Assembly (NCBI RefSeq): GCF_000218685.1
Contig: NW_006763298.1
Location: forward strand, 1,064,049-1,128,048
DNA from: Serpula lacrymans var. lacrymans S7.9
Taxonomy: Eukaryota > Basidiomycota > Agaricomycetes > Boletales > Serpulaceae
Reading direction: 5' to 3'
DNA: 64,000 bases
The notes beneath the pieces were generated by a model. That model did no database searches. It saw only the letters and a list, made by a program, of their open reading frames with translations, and had not been told where the DNA came from. Within the stretch, counting starts at the first letter, position 1; every line of letters begins with the position of its first letter. A program made the position numbers and the translations under genes. Shown piece by piece: positions 38,409-50,797 of this stretch.

Positions 38409-39466
38409 TCACCCAAAAGTAACGCGCAAGACATCGTCAAATAGAGCCTCCTTCGCCTCTTTTTCACGCTTTAGCTCAGCTCTCCAAACGCGTAGTTCTT
38501 CGATTAGATAGGCATGTTGCTCCAATGCATATCTGTGTTTTGCTTTCATAACTAGGTATCTGATCATGTCAGGAGAACGCCCATAGATCAGCCCTGTGGC
38601 TGGGTCCGTAGCTCGAGCCAGATGAGGGGGTAGTCCATCATCCCCGTCATCCAACAGATCTAGCGAAGTGCTCCCCGGACTAGATGGGCCAGGCCCACCT
38701 TGGTAGCCAAAGTAGTCTCCTCTCTGGTCAACGGGTGAAAGGATGCCTCCATCATCGTGAAGCTCGGAGGGCGTCTGGGGTTCGATCTTGAAAGTGTTGA
38801 AACCGCTAGTGGGGTGAACGACTGCTGGGGGCTCTGGCTCAGGTTCGTCTCTTTTTCGCTTTCGATTTCCCCCTCTGCCTGATGGTGGGGGTGGCATATT
38901 GTGCTGAAGACGCATGTGCTTCGCGAGGGCATCCGAACGAGTGAAGGACTTGTCGCATTCTACACATCCCATATAAACGAGGGTCTTTATATAATAGAAG
39001 CTCAAGAACCTACCTGGTCGAGAACAGGTGAACGGCTTCTCTCCCGTATGGGAACGGATATGTGAGATAAGAGCGAATCGCGAAGTCTGAGCGAGACCCC
39101 TTCGTGAACAAGTAGACCATTCGCAGGTGTAGTTTGATTTGTGTACGCCAATATGCTCTGTGCACAATACCGTGAGCTGAGATAAGGATTATAAGCTGGT
39201 GGCTTACCGTGGTGAATATGGTCGATGAGGGTTGGAAGATGGGTGAATATGATGCCACAGTCGTCCCAAAGACAGGTAACTGTGTCAGCTTCCTGGTCTT
39301 CCTGGGCGTTGGCGGCGGGTGCTGGAGAACCTGGGCGAGAAACCGACGGACCAGGGTCACCTCCCTCGCTAAATGAAGTATCGTCGTCGTCGATGATAGA
39401 TACGCTTGAGAACGAGGGCGACGGCGAGCGGGGAGGAGGGGAGGGGCTGTATATGCTGCGAGCCAT
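38409..39466 (-). CDS. C2H2 zinc-finger protein, Iec1-like (INO80-associated type)
   Basis: Three exons (39466-39208, 39157-39014, 38959-38409) give about 317 residues. The ATG at 39464-39466 opens MARSIYSPSPPPRSPSPSFS; an acidic, low-complexity N-terminus follows. The zinc-finger array runs TVTCLWDDCGIIFTHLPTLIDHIHHEHIG, then YTCEWSTCSRRGLAQTSRFALISHIRSHTGEKPFTC, and SRPECDKSFTRSDALAKHMRLQH, so three to four fingers are present with a TGEKPF linker. The C-terminus carries a KRKRDEPEPEPP basic-acidic segment and ends with a helical region (YALEQHAYLIEELRVWRAELKREKE). The finger arrangement resembles fungal Iec1 subunits of the INO80 chromatin remodeler; this is a recognition by memory, not a search. 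It is divergently paired with TAF11. Confidence 0.8.
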
Positions 39467-39625
39467 GTTGATGCTTTTGTGCTCTGAGCCTCGGTTGAGC
39501 AAAGTTCACCACCATCGTTGGATGTCCATGGGCGTCTATTAGTCATCATTTACGACACTCCGCCACTCCATCCTTACTGGTGTTTCTTACCTTTTGTACC
39601 ATACTCTTCCTATCCATCCTTTCCA
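39467..39625. promoter_or_regulatory. Compact bidirectional promoter
   Basis: Only 159 bp separate the start codon of the Iec1-like zinc-finger gene (minus) from that of TAF11 (plus). Both 5' untranslated regions and core promoters must lie within or overlap this gap or the neighbouring coding sequence. A C/T-rich stretch precedes the TAF11 ATG. Confidence 0.6.
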
Positions 39626-40681
39626 ATGACCACACCATATCCCGGTTATCCTCCTCCAGGCTCATACGCCCATATCCCCACCGCTGCACCCCCCGCAACC
39701 CCGACCCCTCGCGGACGTGGCAGAGGCGCAGTTGCTGTAGGAGCCAAACGAGGACGAAAACCACGAGGAGCGCTTCCAAACACAACTGAATCACAGCGTC
39801 AACCCACACAAGGCTCGCCTCCCGCACCTTCCAGCCCATTCACACCCGTACAATGGTCGCAAGCCTCTCAAAGCCCAGTTCCCCAGAACACCAACAACGT
39901 GATAGAGTTGACGATCCCTCCGCAGGATAATGCACCTGCTGCAGGTGGGGCGAGTCAGCAACAACAGCCCCAGGGTATGGCGGACGGAGGCGGAGAACAG
40001 AATCTTGATACGGGGACGACGGATATGCCTGTGGTCGCTGTGGCCGTTCCTGGCACTCAACCGCAAAGGCCGAGTGGCCAAGGAGGAGACGAAGATCAAG
40101 AAGGGGAGGACGAACTTTTACCTGCTATGGCAGACGACGATTACTCTGCTCAATTATCTTGGCAAAGCCAGTCGAAGGATAATCTCAAGTAAGACTCACT
40201 ACGGACTCGTATCGGTATCGTAGCTGACTAGCATCTTACAGAGTTCTCATGGACAACTTCAGTCCGGCGCAGTATGATCGCTTTGAAGCTTATCGTCGCC
40301 ATGCCCTACCTAAGCAGGCCGTCCGCAGGGTGATTATCTTTCATATGACTGTCTACCACGCCGTAGCTTACATCTTTCTGTGATAGGTGATTCAACAAAC
40401 GATCGGCCAGCAGGTATCCCAGCCCGTAGCTCAAATAGTGGCTGGTTTCGCAAAAGTATTTGTTGGAGAAATCGTAGAGAAAGGTAAGCCGCTTCTCACC
40501 CCAAAGCCATCGTTCGCCATCTAACTCGGCTCAAACAGCACGAGCCGTACAAGCTCGAAGGGGCGAAACTGGGCCCCTTTCCCCAGATCATCTGCGAGAA
40601 GCCTACCGAATGTATCAGCAAGAAACTGGCAGGGTCGGAAGCGCTAGGCCTATGCGGTCAAAGCGAATTTTCGTCCGCTAA
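39626..40681 (+). CDS. TAF11: TFIID subunit TAF11
   Basis: Four exons (39626-40188, 40242-40329, 40387-40483, 40539-40681) give about 296 residues. ATG 39626-39628 opens MTTPYPGYPPPGSYAHIP. The N-terminal two thirds is disordered: a RGRGRG/KRGRKPRG basic patch resembling an AT-hook, a Gln/Pro-rich part, and an acidic segment (DEDQEGEDELLPAMADDD). The C-terminus is the TAFII28 histone-fold domain: NFSPAQYDRFEAYRRHALPKQ, VIQQTIGQQVSQPVAQIVAG, FAKVFVGEIVEKARAV, then LREAYRMYQQETG. TAF11 pairs with TAF13 in TFIID near TBP at core promoters. The domain is complete. The gene ends MRSKRIFVR. Confidence 0.93.
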
Positions 40682-43600
40682 CCTTTCGCGGGCACTTGGC
40701 TTGGAAATGCAATATACCACGCTTGAAGATCCACAGCTCAGAAAAGGTGGTGGCTCTCGGCGTTACCCTGAATGAAGATCCGCTATGAAATTATGGGGCT
40801 TTGCATGATCAGCACAGCGCCTTGACTCTGGAGCGCATGGTCCTGGACTGGATTAGTATCTACATTTTATTTCTCGCGGTCAGAACGGGGCCGAGTAAAA
40901 CGTTGTTTGGGGATTTCATTATGACTTCAAGCTTACTTCACGCTACAGCGCAGGGTACTTCGGACTTCATTACTACAAGTTATCATTCTCGGACCTCCAC
41001 GTATTGGTAACAGCTTACGCTAGGGGAATGAGAGTGTGGACCTCTTATTTGTTATCAAATGAGATACGATATTATCTGATTTAAATAGACCTGGTGCCTG
41101 CTGGGGTTGCTGTGCTACAAAGTGAGCTTGTGCCCATGACAAAAAGTAACAGCGAGACATCCACAAGATTGGTACGGTGAATACTATGGTACTGATGGAT
41201 TCTCTTTAGAATTTCTCCATAGCGATGATAGCCAGAGTGTTAATCGTCCGACTTCTCAGTGATAAGGCGAGGGCAAGCAGCGACAAGGTCAGGTTGCTCG
41301 GCGCAACCCCAGCGATCGTCGGCGTCGGTGAAGCCCCTGTCTTGCAAGGATCGGTGTATCAAATATAAATACATATCACCAGGGGGGGAAGTTCCACTAA
41401 AAAGCCCATCCTTCTCGAAAATCTGATTAGAAAAAAGGCCCAACTCAAACCCCGAAATTTCATGATCCCATTCCCCGGTACCTTCAATGAGTTTTGGCAG
41501 TACTACGCAGTTTTGCAAATTTGCCACCTAAGTGTGAAGGAGACGCCCGGCGGGTCACGATGCGGCGGGCACGTTGCCGTTTGTGTTATTAAACTGGCTT
41601 TGGTTGATAATATGAGTGACTATTCCCCACCCTTGATGAGCCTGTTCGATCGCTTCTGATCATCAGAACCGGGAGGAGGCTAGTATCGGATTTGGGTGTT
41701 TGTTTTGTTTTTTTTTGCGAATTTGGGATTTGACTTGCCAACGGCACGAGTCGATCGTGAGCGCACGAGGTGTCCACGAGATACGGGGTTTACGTCTGGT
41801 AAAAAACCAATAGCATCTTGCAATTGCCGTTTGGAACTCAGGCTTGGACTGAATGATCAGTTATACCTAAACCGCGCCCCTGCCGTGTCGATCGTTCGCT
41901 TTTCTCGACCACGCCAGCGGAGGAGGGGGGTACGACATTTCGGCATGGTTAGGCCACGTGTATTGATTTAGATCCGGGCGAGCTTAGGATGCGGTATCGT
42001 TTTATTTTATTTTGCAATTGGACTGATTTTGAAGTGAGCTGCAATTGCAATGAAGTTCCCAGAGTCTCAGAGCTGTATATCAGCTGTAGAATCACGAATG
42101 AATGAATGAATTCGGCAACATTGTTATACAAAACAAAATAGGAAATGAACTCTCCGGATCATCGTTCGACCTCAGGTTCTAAACCATTTGGATAAGTATA
42201 CCACTTGCGTTGCCCCAGAAAGATGCCGAAAGAGCTTAATAGCCATATCCTTCCAGCCCTTCTCTGCAACAACAACGCCTTCACATCACATCTTGCCAAC
42301 TTCTTCACCCTCATCTTTGACCTTTTTTTTTAAATCTAATTTCAAAATCGAACGCGAGTCTCACTGTCTCAGCTCATCATCTCCACGCTTCGAATGTCTG
42401 ATTTATCCCCGAGTCACCTGGGATGCAATGGCGATTTCAACGGAATTTCCAAAGGAGCAGTATGATATAGGAATACCGATACCATACCGAATGCTCTTGA
42501 ATACGGCCTCAGTCAGACTGTGACATATTCAAGATAGTATATGCGCCGGTGGCAGATAAGGATGTTATAGTGGTATGCGAGAAGCAAAACGCCTGCAGGC
42601 AATCGAAGCCCGAGCACATGCCGGCATAAAGACGACACCTGCCACACCAGCGCTGATAGCCAGGACTAATGGTCGTAAGAATGAGGGCTGCAGGGGTGGT
42701 AGATCAGCGTTAATGAGAGACATTCATAATATAATATAATATCAGCACATTGGCACCCACACCTGACATGTACAGATAACTTCCATTATCCAGTTGTGCT
42801 TAGCGAAGACTCTGGCAATGTCCGAAAGCCTGAAGTGTCTATGTGCAGCTTGCACCCCGTTCGATCCGTTCGAAGCCCTCTCGAAGGTCGATGACAGCAG
42901 CGAAAGGATTTTTTTTTCGAGTGTGGCTCGACCACGACGTATATGATAATGAACTTCCGTTAACACGACTTCACATGACATGAACTTCGAGCGTAATCAA
43001 AAAAAAGCCTGCACCCGGACAACGAATCACCAGCCTGAGCATAATCGCGGGAGACACTGAGAGGCCCAGTTAGCCCCTTATCAGCTGCAGGGTACCGACC
43101 GTTGGCTGGGGGAGCAGCCTAATCAATATCGACGCCTGTCATGAAAAGAAAAGGTCAAAGAAGAAAGAAGAAGGAAAGAAAAAGTCCTCGGGGACTTGAT
43201 CATTCCATCATTATTGACATGGCATCATGGCATTCAAGCCGTAACGTTAGCCGCAACACCCACGTCTTGTTCACCGTATGACCATGATGATCGCAATACG
43301 TCGAATGATAATGTCGTTAGTCGAGCCTGAGTCCCGAAGATAATCACTTCGCAGTGAGATGGTTGATGGCGGCAAGTTCAAGTTCACCGTGCGGGGATGC
43401 TATATTCCGAGTCTGTTCAGTTAGTTTCAAGTTCAAGTTATGGCATTTGCGTAACAAGACCCAGCATTACCCTGGTGTGCCCTTCAGGACTGAGTGATAA
43501 GACCCTACACCACGTAACAAAACCAACTGATAAGTTATATTGGAGCACTGGATACAAGAGATATGTCTCATCTCGACGACCATACGATCACAATCAATTT

Positions 43601-44772
43601 GCGAAGGGAACGTCTATTCAGCATTCGAGTTGAGTACGAGTTGGCCGCGGCAACGAGGCTTGGCGTCGAGGTACGATAGAGTAAACTGACGTGTTGTGTG
43701 GTATGGCATGCAAGCTATATGGCATAAATCCGTATGATGGCGATATCGACGCGGGTAACAAACTCAACTTGAAGTGAGAGCTAGTACTAGCATGCCAATC
43801 TCGTACTTGCCAAGTTAGAAAGTCCCCGTCGAGTTTTATCAACAACATGCAGCTACGCGAGTTATCAGTATCACAGAGTTGAGTGCTGCCACAACTCCAT
43901 AAAGTATAAGTATCCACCCTGCTTACACATGAGTACCTGTTCAATACAGTATAATGAATAGCACCGCGGAGTGCCGCGAGGGCCTTGAGAGAAACGAGAG
44001 TGATCGTAGATAGACAAAGGGTCTGTTTTGGTAAGTGGCCAGTGGGCGCTCCGGGATGTTCTTGGATCTTTGACACGGTCATCACGACGGGTATCAATGC
44101 GTTATGAAGGTGACCCAAGTATGGAGATACAATAGTATAGATGCCAATGGAAGTATCCGGGGGAAACGCCAGCACCTTCAAGTCGCTGAGGATTCAGAAC
44201 ATCCGAGCAAGCCGACGTTTCGTACTACATAGTACTAGTACATACTTACACACTCTATACGATACTTATGAGCTTATGAGGGCATACTCTGCTGTAAAAG
44301 CGCTATCTGAGAAGCACCTCAGATGAGGCTTATCACGATCAAAACGGCGGTGAGATATACTATACCTTGGTCGACGGAACATCGTGATCTTATCATCGCA
44401 TGATATCGGGAGTTGGGTCTGTATTGTCAAGATCATGGTGTTCCTCATATCAGCTATTGAATAGTGGCCGAGTCGTCAAGGGGTCCGTTCACTGGGGTAA
44501 ACCATCCTTCCTCTTCAAGCTCTAACCAGGCTTAGAATCTGATGCGCAGCATGGGGGGTGTAGTAGCGGATAGCACGAAAATAGAAGCTAGAGGGCGGTG
44601 TGGAGTGGAGTGGAATACAGATACAGAAACAGAAAACGGCCGTGAAGGCTTCTTCGAAAGTTTCAGAACGTAACCGAGTGATTCCATAGACGTGTAATGG
44701 AAGTTCATTTGAGAGAGAAAAAACTTCGGAGTGCGCGATCAGACAACGCCGTAGTACGTTGATATGCATATG

Positions 44773-45652
44773 GCTCGGAACATACTGGGAAAGCCCATTT
44801 TTGACGTTTCCGTTGTCTTCGCCATGGTCCCTCGTGGAAGTGGAACCGACAAAAGGTTTATGGAATGGGTTGACCACAGCATGTTGGCATCCGGATCGTC
44901 ATGTCGTTAGAGTACCCCTTTGGTAGAACATATCTGCCACGGACCAAGTTTGACGGATGGCCGTTTCGCAAGTGCTCTTGCTCCGAGCCCATAGATAGCC
45001 TACAGATTCGTCGACACCGGAATCGATTCGTCACTTGTAAGGGGGGAAAGTAGAGCTGCGCAGTGTGTGTCGTGTCATTGTGGTGCATATCTCTTCAGGT
45101 CATGCCAAAATAATTAACAGTGTTCAGAACCATACTGGAAATGCCCCCCATTGACAAAGTTCGTCGTTTCCGTTGTCTTCGTCGCGGTCCCTCATGGAAG
45201 TGGAACCGACAAAAGAGTGATGAAATGGGCGGACCACAGCATGTTGGCATCCGGATCGTCACGTCGTTGGAGTACCCGCCGTGGTAGAACATATCTGGCA
45301 CGGACCAAGTTTGACGGATGGACGGTTCTTCGCAAGTGCTCTTTCCCCGAGCCCACAGATAGAATTCAGCCTACAGATTCGTCGTGTCGTGTCATTGTGG
45401 TGCCGGTCTCTCCAGGTCATGCCAAAATAGCCATGTCCGGAACCACACTGGCTGGAAAAAGCGCCCCCATTGACAAATTTCGTCGTCTCCGTTCTCTTCG
45501 CCATGGCCTCTTCGTGGAAGCGGAACCGACGAAGGACGGAATGGGTCCAGGTGGACCGCAGCATGTAGTGTCACAACCCGTCGACAGCCCGGATTGCCAG
45601 CCTCGCATGGAGTGCGTACGCATGGCAGAACCTATCTGCCTCGGGGACCAGG
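44773..45652. repeat. Three imperfect direct repeats, about 310-350 bp each
   Basis: Units begin at about 44773, 45123 and 45434 with (c)ggaaccatactgg-like words. Each contains the same series of landmarks: a TTTCCGTTGTCTTCG segment, TGGAAGTGGAACCGACAAAAG, a GACCACAGCATGTTGGCATC segment, GTAGAACATATCTG, CACGGACCAAGTTTGACGGATG and AGCCTACAGATTCGTCG. The third unit is the most diverged. Short basic-rich frames appear in all three, but their reading frames are not preserved, so a coding role is unlikely. Confidence 0.8.
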
Positions 45653-48600
45653 TCGATTGGTCAGTGGGGGGACGCGGAGAAAAGAGGCACTGTCGGTGTG
45701 CAGCCTGGGGTCGTCATATCGTATCGCGTGCTTTGGTGGTGCTGGTGGGGAAGGTTCTGGCTCTCACCGGCGTATTGTCACGATGTTATTGTAAAGCAGG
45801 CAGTGTCGAGTGAACAAGGCCGATGAAATTGGGAAGATGGCGTTGACTTCAAGATCAGATCGGATGAGTGGAGGGCGTATTTCGAATTTTGGGTTCCAAG
45901 CAGTGCCAGGCCCATGGACAGCCTTGCTTTTTGTCGGCGTAGGTGATGGCCATCATCGCAGCATGGTCTTTGCAGTGGGACGGTAAAGGTCGTAGGCAGT
46001 ACTATCAGTATCACAGTACAAAGAACAAAGACTCGGTGTGGGGCAGTGGTGGTCAAGTAAAGTTCATGTTCGTGTGTGCAGCGGGAAAGAGGTTCGGCAA
46101 ATCGGCAGTCGGCACGGGTTGTTTCGTTATACTGGCCGGAACCACCTCGGGAAAGCTATGACCCACTCATCCCGTCCGGACTATAGACACTTAGTAAACC
46201 ACCTGCCTCGTCCCACACGAGCCCACAAGTAGCCCCACCGCCCCCTTCTTACGATCCAAAGACGGCTGTTGGGTGTCCTTAATCATTCACGTACGACACG
46301 CGCATCTCAAAAGAGCATTGGGATCATGCATCACCTTTGAGCTCAATTCAAAGAAAGCAGTCGGAAGGCGTTTTACGGTAATCACAGTAACACGATACAC
46401 GATACCCGCAATCGCTGCGAACCTCGCTTCGCCCCCCAAGGCCGTGCTGAATAGGAATAAGGAATAAGGGACAGAGAGATTGTAGCGGAGATGGGGAGGA
46501 TCTGGCGTGCGGCGAACCTTCACCAGCCTTCCCCCCCGGTTCTGGATACCGTATGCACAAACGCAAACACCCATACGCCGAGCACCGCGCACCAACAACT
46601 CAGATTCCCAGAACAAAACAATTACAAAAGGCATTGATACGAACCAAGCGCCGCCGTCCGTGCTATCTTAGAACAGAACAGACCAACCATACCCAATTCC
46701 TATTCATAGACCCAGGCCCTCCCGCTCCGAGGTCCAGCCCGTACGCCTTTGTGTACTACATCATGGGCAGTGTACAGTACAGTATGCGTTCGGGCGAGGG
46801 CAATGCATACCGAGACAATGATAACGATGCGAATGATCACGAACGGATCTCATATCTACGAGTATACATAGTATCGGGACGGTCTTGCCAGCCGCACAGA
46901 TCAGTGCTTTTAACGTGTGATGACTAGTAGTGTTAATTTTAATGTGACGAGTGGCGGGTGCAGTTGCGGGAGGGGTCGGTGCCGGTGCAGGAGTACGTTG
47001 AAGGTTGAGGCAGGGGCTGAGATTGTCAATGTTGTTCTGGGTTGGATCTAGACGTTGACGTTGGCATTGACCCGTTGACCCGCCAACATGAACCCACTAA
47101 CGTACAAAGCCAAGAGAAGGGAAGGGAAGGGAAGGCTCTACTTACACCTTGAATGATGATCCATGATCCATGATCCACGCTGACCGTTCCAGGCTCCACC
47201 ACCACCCGACTCCCCCACCGTGGCTGTTCGTTCTCTCGTAATCCCCAAGCCCAGGCCCAGTAAAGTACCCAAACTCACACTCACATCCACAGCAAGCTGT
47301 CAAGACGTCGAGTGCTCAAACGTGTTCGTGTTCGCGTTTTAGGCTGATCTGATCAGCCAAACTAGCAGGCGGGAATCAGGGTGTATTGCTGGCAGGACGC
47401 GCAGGGAGTCCAGGACCAGGACGGGGCAGGTTATGAAATTGGGAGGGAGCGAGATGATGAGATCCAGGCAAGTGGAATACGTGAGTTGGAATGTAGGACG
47501 TAAAATAGAGTAATGCGTTACACTTGTATCCCCGGCCCTCCCATCCGAACTCCCCAAACCATGAAAGGTTGGCAATGTTAACATTCGCATGATGCAATCA
47601 TACGATCATGACACCGTGCAGGGCTGATGACGCAGGGTGACCGCAGTTCCGTGAAGCTCGTGAAGGGCTTTGAAGGGTATCATGGTCTGAATGTGCGAAT
47701 GCCTTCATTGCACCCATGGCATCAGAACGTCGGAAGGCGAAAGGCGTCTATAGGCATGGACGTTCCTTTATTTGGTCCCCGAGTGATGGGAGGTTGCGGT
47801 TCAGATCTGAGAACGTTGGGAAGTCGCAATCCTGAGAAGCCGGGAAGTTGGGAAGTTGGGAAGCCCGAGTGCGTCTCAGGGGCGAGACAGAAATAGGAAA
47901 AATGTGGGCATCGTGGCAAATAGAAGGCGTAGTGGTGGGTGATAAGTGATAACCCAGATAACCGTTCGATAAACGCGACGCCGCAGTCAACGTTCGACGA
48001 GCTTCAACGCCAACTTTAGGGCCATCGCCAGCCCATAGCCGGACGCTGACATCGACGCGCGTTCCACCCGAGTACGGCGGATCGCAACGCTCGTCTCCAC
48101 GTTTTGGACGTTTGGACAGACAGGCAGGCATGGATGATGGAATCACCGGCAGGGATTCTAGAGTCGTTGGTCGCAGTGATGTCAACATCAACGTCGACAT
48201 CGACATCAAAACCAACGTCGCACCATCGTACGGCATAGAGTAGCTCGAGGGTTCGCAGGTACACACGCGAGGGGGGGGGGTTGATGTCGGTCGAGGCAAG
48301 GGTGCTGCATGTGGTGTGTGGTATGCGGTATGGGGATGGTGGGGGACCGGCCATCGACCGTGGAGATTCGGAGCGACGGCTTGAAATGAGTGAAGGAGGT
48401 GGTGGTACATCCCTTGTTTGCATTTCGCTAGCCAAGACCGACCTTCAAACTCCCTTGTGAGGTACAGTTGCGAGTGTACACTTGAGATTTGGGTCCATGG
48501 TATGCTATCATGGCCCGTCAAACTTGAAAAGCGATTGTGATAGGGGAGCCTGAGCCTGCAGATCTCCGGAGCTCGTGTGCTGATTCTTGATTCCTGATCC

Positions 48601-50689
48601 TTGTCACCAACTCCCGCACATCGGCTCTTTGCACCTTTGCACCACATCCATAGTATCCACTCTCAGCCCCATATAGCTTTTAGCTTTTCGGAACATATCA
48701 CTGTCAGCGAAACAGCGAACGTACTAGTATCCATCCATTCATACAGTATGTATGAAAACAGTCATGCGATTCGGACGGAGACTCGCCAGATCCGCACATG
48801 TCCAGACCAAGGGCGAGATCACGATGGGATGCTAAGAGCCTGACGATGCGTCGCGGACTTGCGCGCATTGCAACGTTTGGATTCAGAGAGTTTTTTTGCC
48901 ACCGCAATATCGCGATTTGGCATGGTCCCGGACCAGGTCTGTGTCCTTTGAAGCTTCTGTGTCTTGACAGTCCAAGTGTGCTGTCGAAGAAAGTCAACTC
49001 GGTCTCAGATCCTAATTATCCCAATTTTGATTTTTTGACATGGACGCTGCCAATTCAGAGCCATGGGGGCAGTGGCCATATTCCGCCATAGTGGAAAGTT
49101 CAGCTGCTAATACTGTATTAGACATTTGTCACCAAAGGCCCGCCTGTTGACACTAAGCCGCGGCGAGTCTGGTTCGGGAGGGGTGCATAGCAAGGGTAAG
49201 GGTGGCAGCTTGATGGTGATAGGAAAACCCGCAAGTCATAGCGTCCGTCGACTTGCACCCTCAGGCCTCAGACCTCACATGCCTCAGACCTCAGATCCTC
49301 ACACCCCAGCGAGGATTCGGATTCAGAACAAGCTCTTGGCTGATTTTGGACGAGCTGACGCGGTCAAGTAAAGGCCAAAAAGGAACGAGATTCAAGCTTC
49401 AGCCAGTGTCCCGGGTCTTTGAGCGGGGTTCTCTGTCAAATGTAAGATGAAAGAGCTGAGATCCGATGTTCATACTTCATTTTCGTTGCTCATAAATGGT
49501 AAAAAGACGACGATGATTGAGTGTGGAGGAGAAGGGCTTCTTCGTGCTTCAAGAAGACGCGGTATGTTGCAAGTGACGTGAGGCTGAGCATCTCACGTTT
49601 AACCAACTTGGTCAAGTGTGGACAAATTCAAGAATGGGTTGAGACATTATACACCACACATTGTATCCACATGCAGGACACTGTCACGGTTCGAACGCAT
49701 TACCTCAAGACCCAGAAGAGAGGTTGGGAGAGATGTTTGGATTCAGAAGAAATGGCCTCGTGGCAACAGGGTTGAAGGTTCTTCTGAGTAGTGCCGATTA
49801 GACAATCAATGGCAAGTGTCTTGTGACCGGGCAAATAGCTCCTATAGGTCACGCGTAGTACTATCGTAGGTTAACTGCTCACAAAACCGAGGAGAGGCTG
49901 AGGGTGGAGATGATTGAATATGATGATTATATTTCAAATGACAGTGTCTGTTCTCGGAAGAGATCTGAGGGGATGGCGGCATCAGAGTTTTGGAATTGAT
50001 GAGCACGCGAGTGGGGGGTGGTAAGCGAAAATGGGAGATCAGTTGGACCCAAGGTGAAGCCGAGAGTTGGAAATGGGATGTAGTATAGAATTTGAAAAAG
50101 AGGTCACACATAAGAGATCAGTAAGTACGGTGGGATCTTCCATTCTGGCGGTTAGTGGTACATGGTGGTAAAAGTTTTTATCAGGAGACCGAACGGAGTA
50201 GGTGTATATACGTGATGGACGGTTTGGGTGGAGAGGGAGGAGAGGGATGAGGAGGGTTAGCGCGTGTTGTTGGCATGAGAGCCATATCGTTATACCGCAC
50301 CCGAGGGTCGCTAGACGCAGTGTCATGGGGGACGAAGGTGTTTCAATGTGTTTCAATTTGGGATGGGGTGATTGACGACGCTCGCGGGAGGCCAAAAGGA
50401 GGGAGTGTCCCTTGAGGAGAGGGGTAGCGAGGTACGAGGCGAGGGTGTGTCAAATGTGAGCTGTGGGCACAGCTCGTCGACTACTCACAAACACACCACA
50501 ACACAGGCAACCCATGCCGGTCTCTCCCGGACAAGAAGCCGAGTGACGGCACCGTGTTTGGCATTGTTGACTGATGGTCGGACCGCAAATAGGAAAGGTT
50601 ATGTACGCGTGGGAAGGGGAGGGCAGCCAATGGGGAGGGGTGCTGACCACTGGAGCCACCGTGTCGCTAAATAGCGAGCGTAGACAGAT

Positions 50690-50797
50690 ACCAGTCCGAC
50701 ATCCTCCCCTCCAACCAACCACGACATCAACATCTCTCTCCCCTCCTCCTCCCCTCCACGACTTCAACATCTCTCCCCTCCTCCTCCCTCCATCCCC
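50690..50797 (+). promoter_or_regulatory. CT-rich leader before the Sfp1-like gene
   Basis: About 100 bp of almost pure C/T with interspersed A runs directly up to the ATG. A near repeat of the word acttcaacatctctcccctcc type occurs twice. Pyrimidine-rich leaders immediately before start codons are typical of well-expressed fungal genes. Confidence 0.5.

Larger units (their letters stand above)
40682..50797. other. Gene-poor 10 kb interval
   Basis: Between TAF11 and the Sfp1-like gene no recognisable protein family, tRNA or rRNA was seen on either strand. Short ORFs occur throughout, the longest about 300 codons at 47748-48647 on minus, but none shows domains or coherent splicing. The interval holds a triplicated repeat (44773-45652), small microsatellites (for example gaatgaatgaatgaa near 42097) and short duplicated words such as cctcagacctca near 49263. 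It may contain long regulatory DNA, non-coding transcripts or decayed mobile sequence. Confidence 0.5.

Noticed and set aside
44461..44535. tRNA-like word ggccgagtcgtcaagggg
   Set aside because: It recalls the D-arm of Ser/Leu tRNAs, but no matching T-arm, anticodon arm or acceptor pairing could be found.
47748..48647. Roughly 299-codon minus-strand frame in the gene desert
   Set aside because: Composition is low-complexity with Thr/Pro/Ser runs from microsatellite-like DNA, and no recognisable domain; overlapping frames are equally open.
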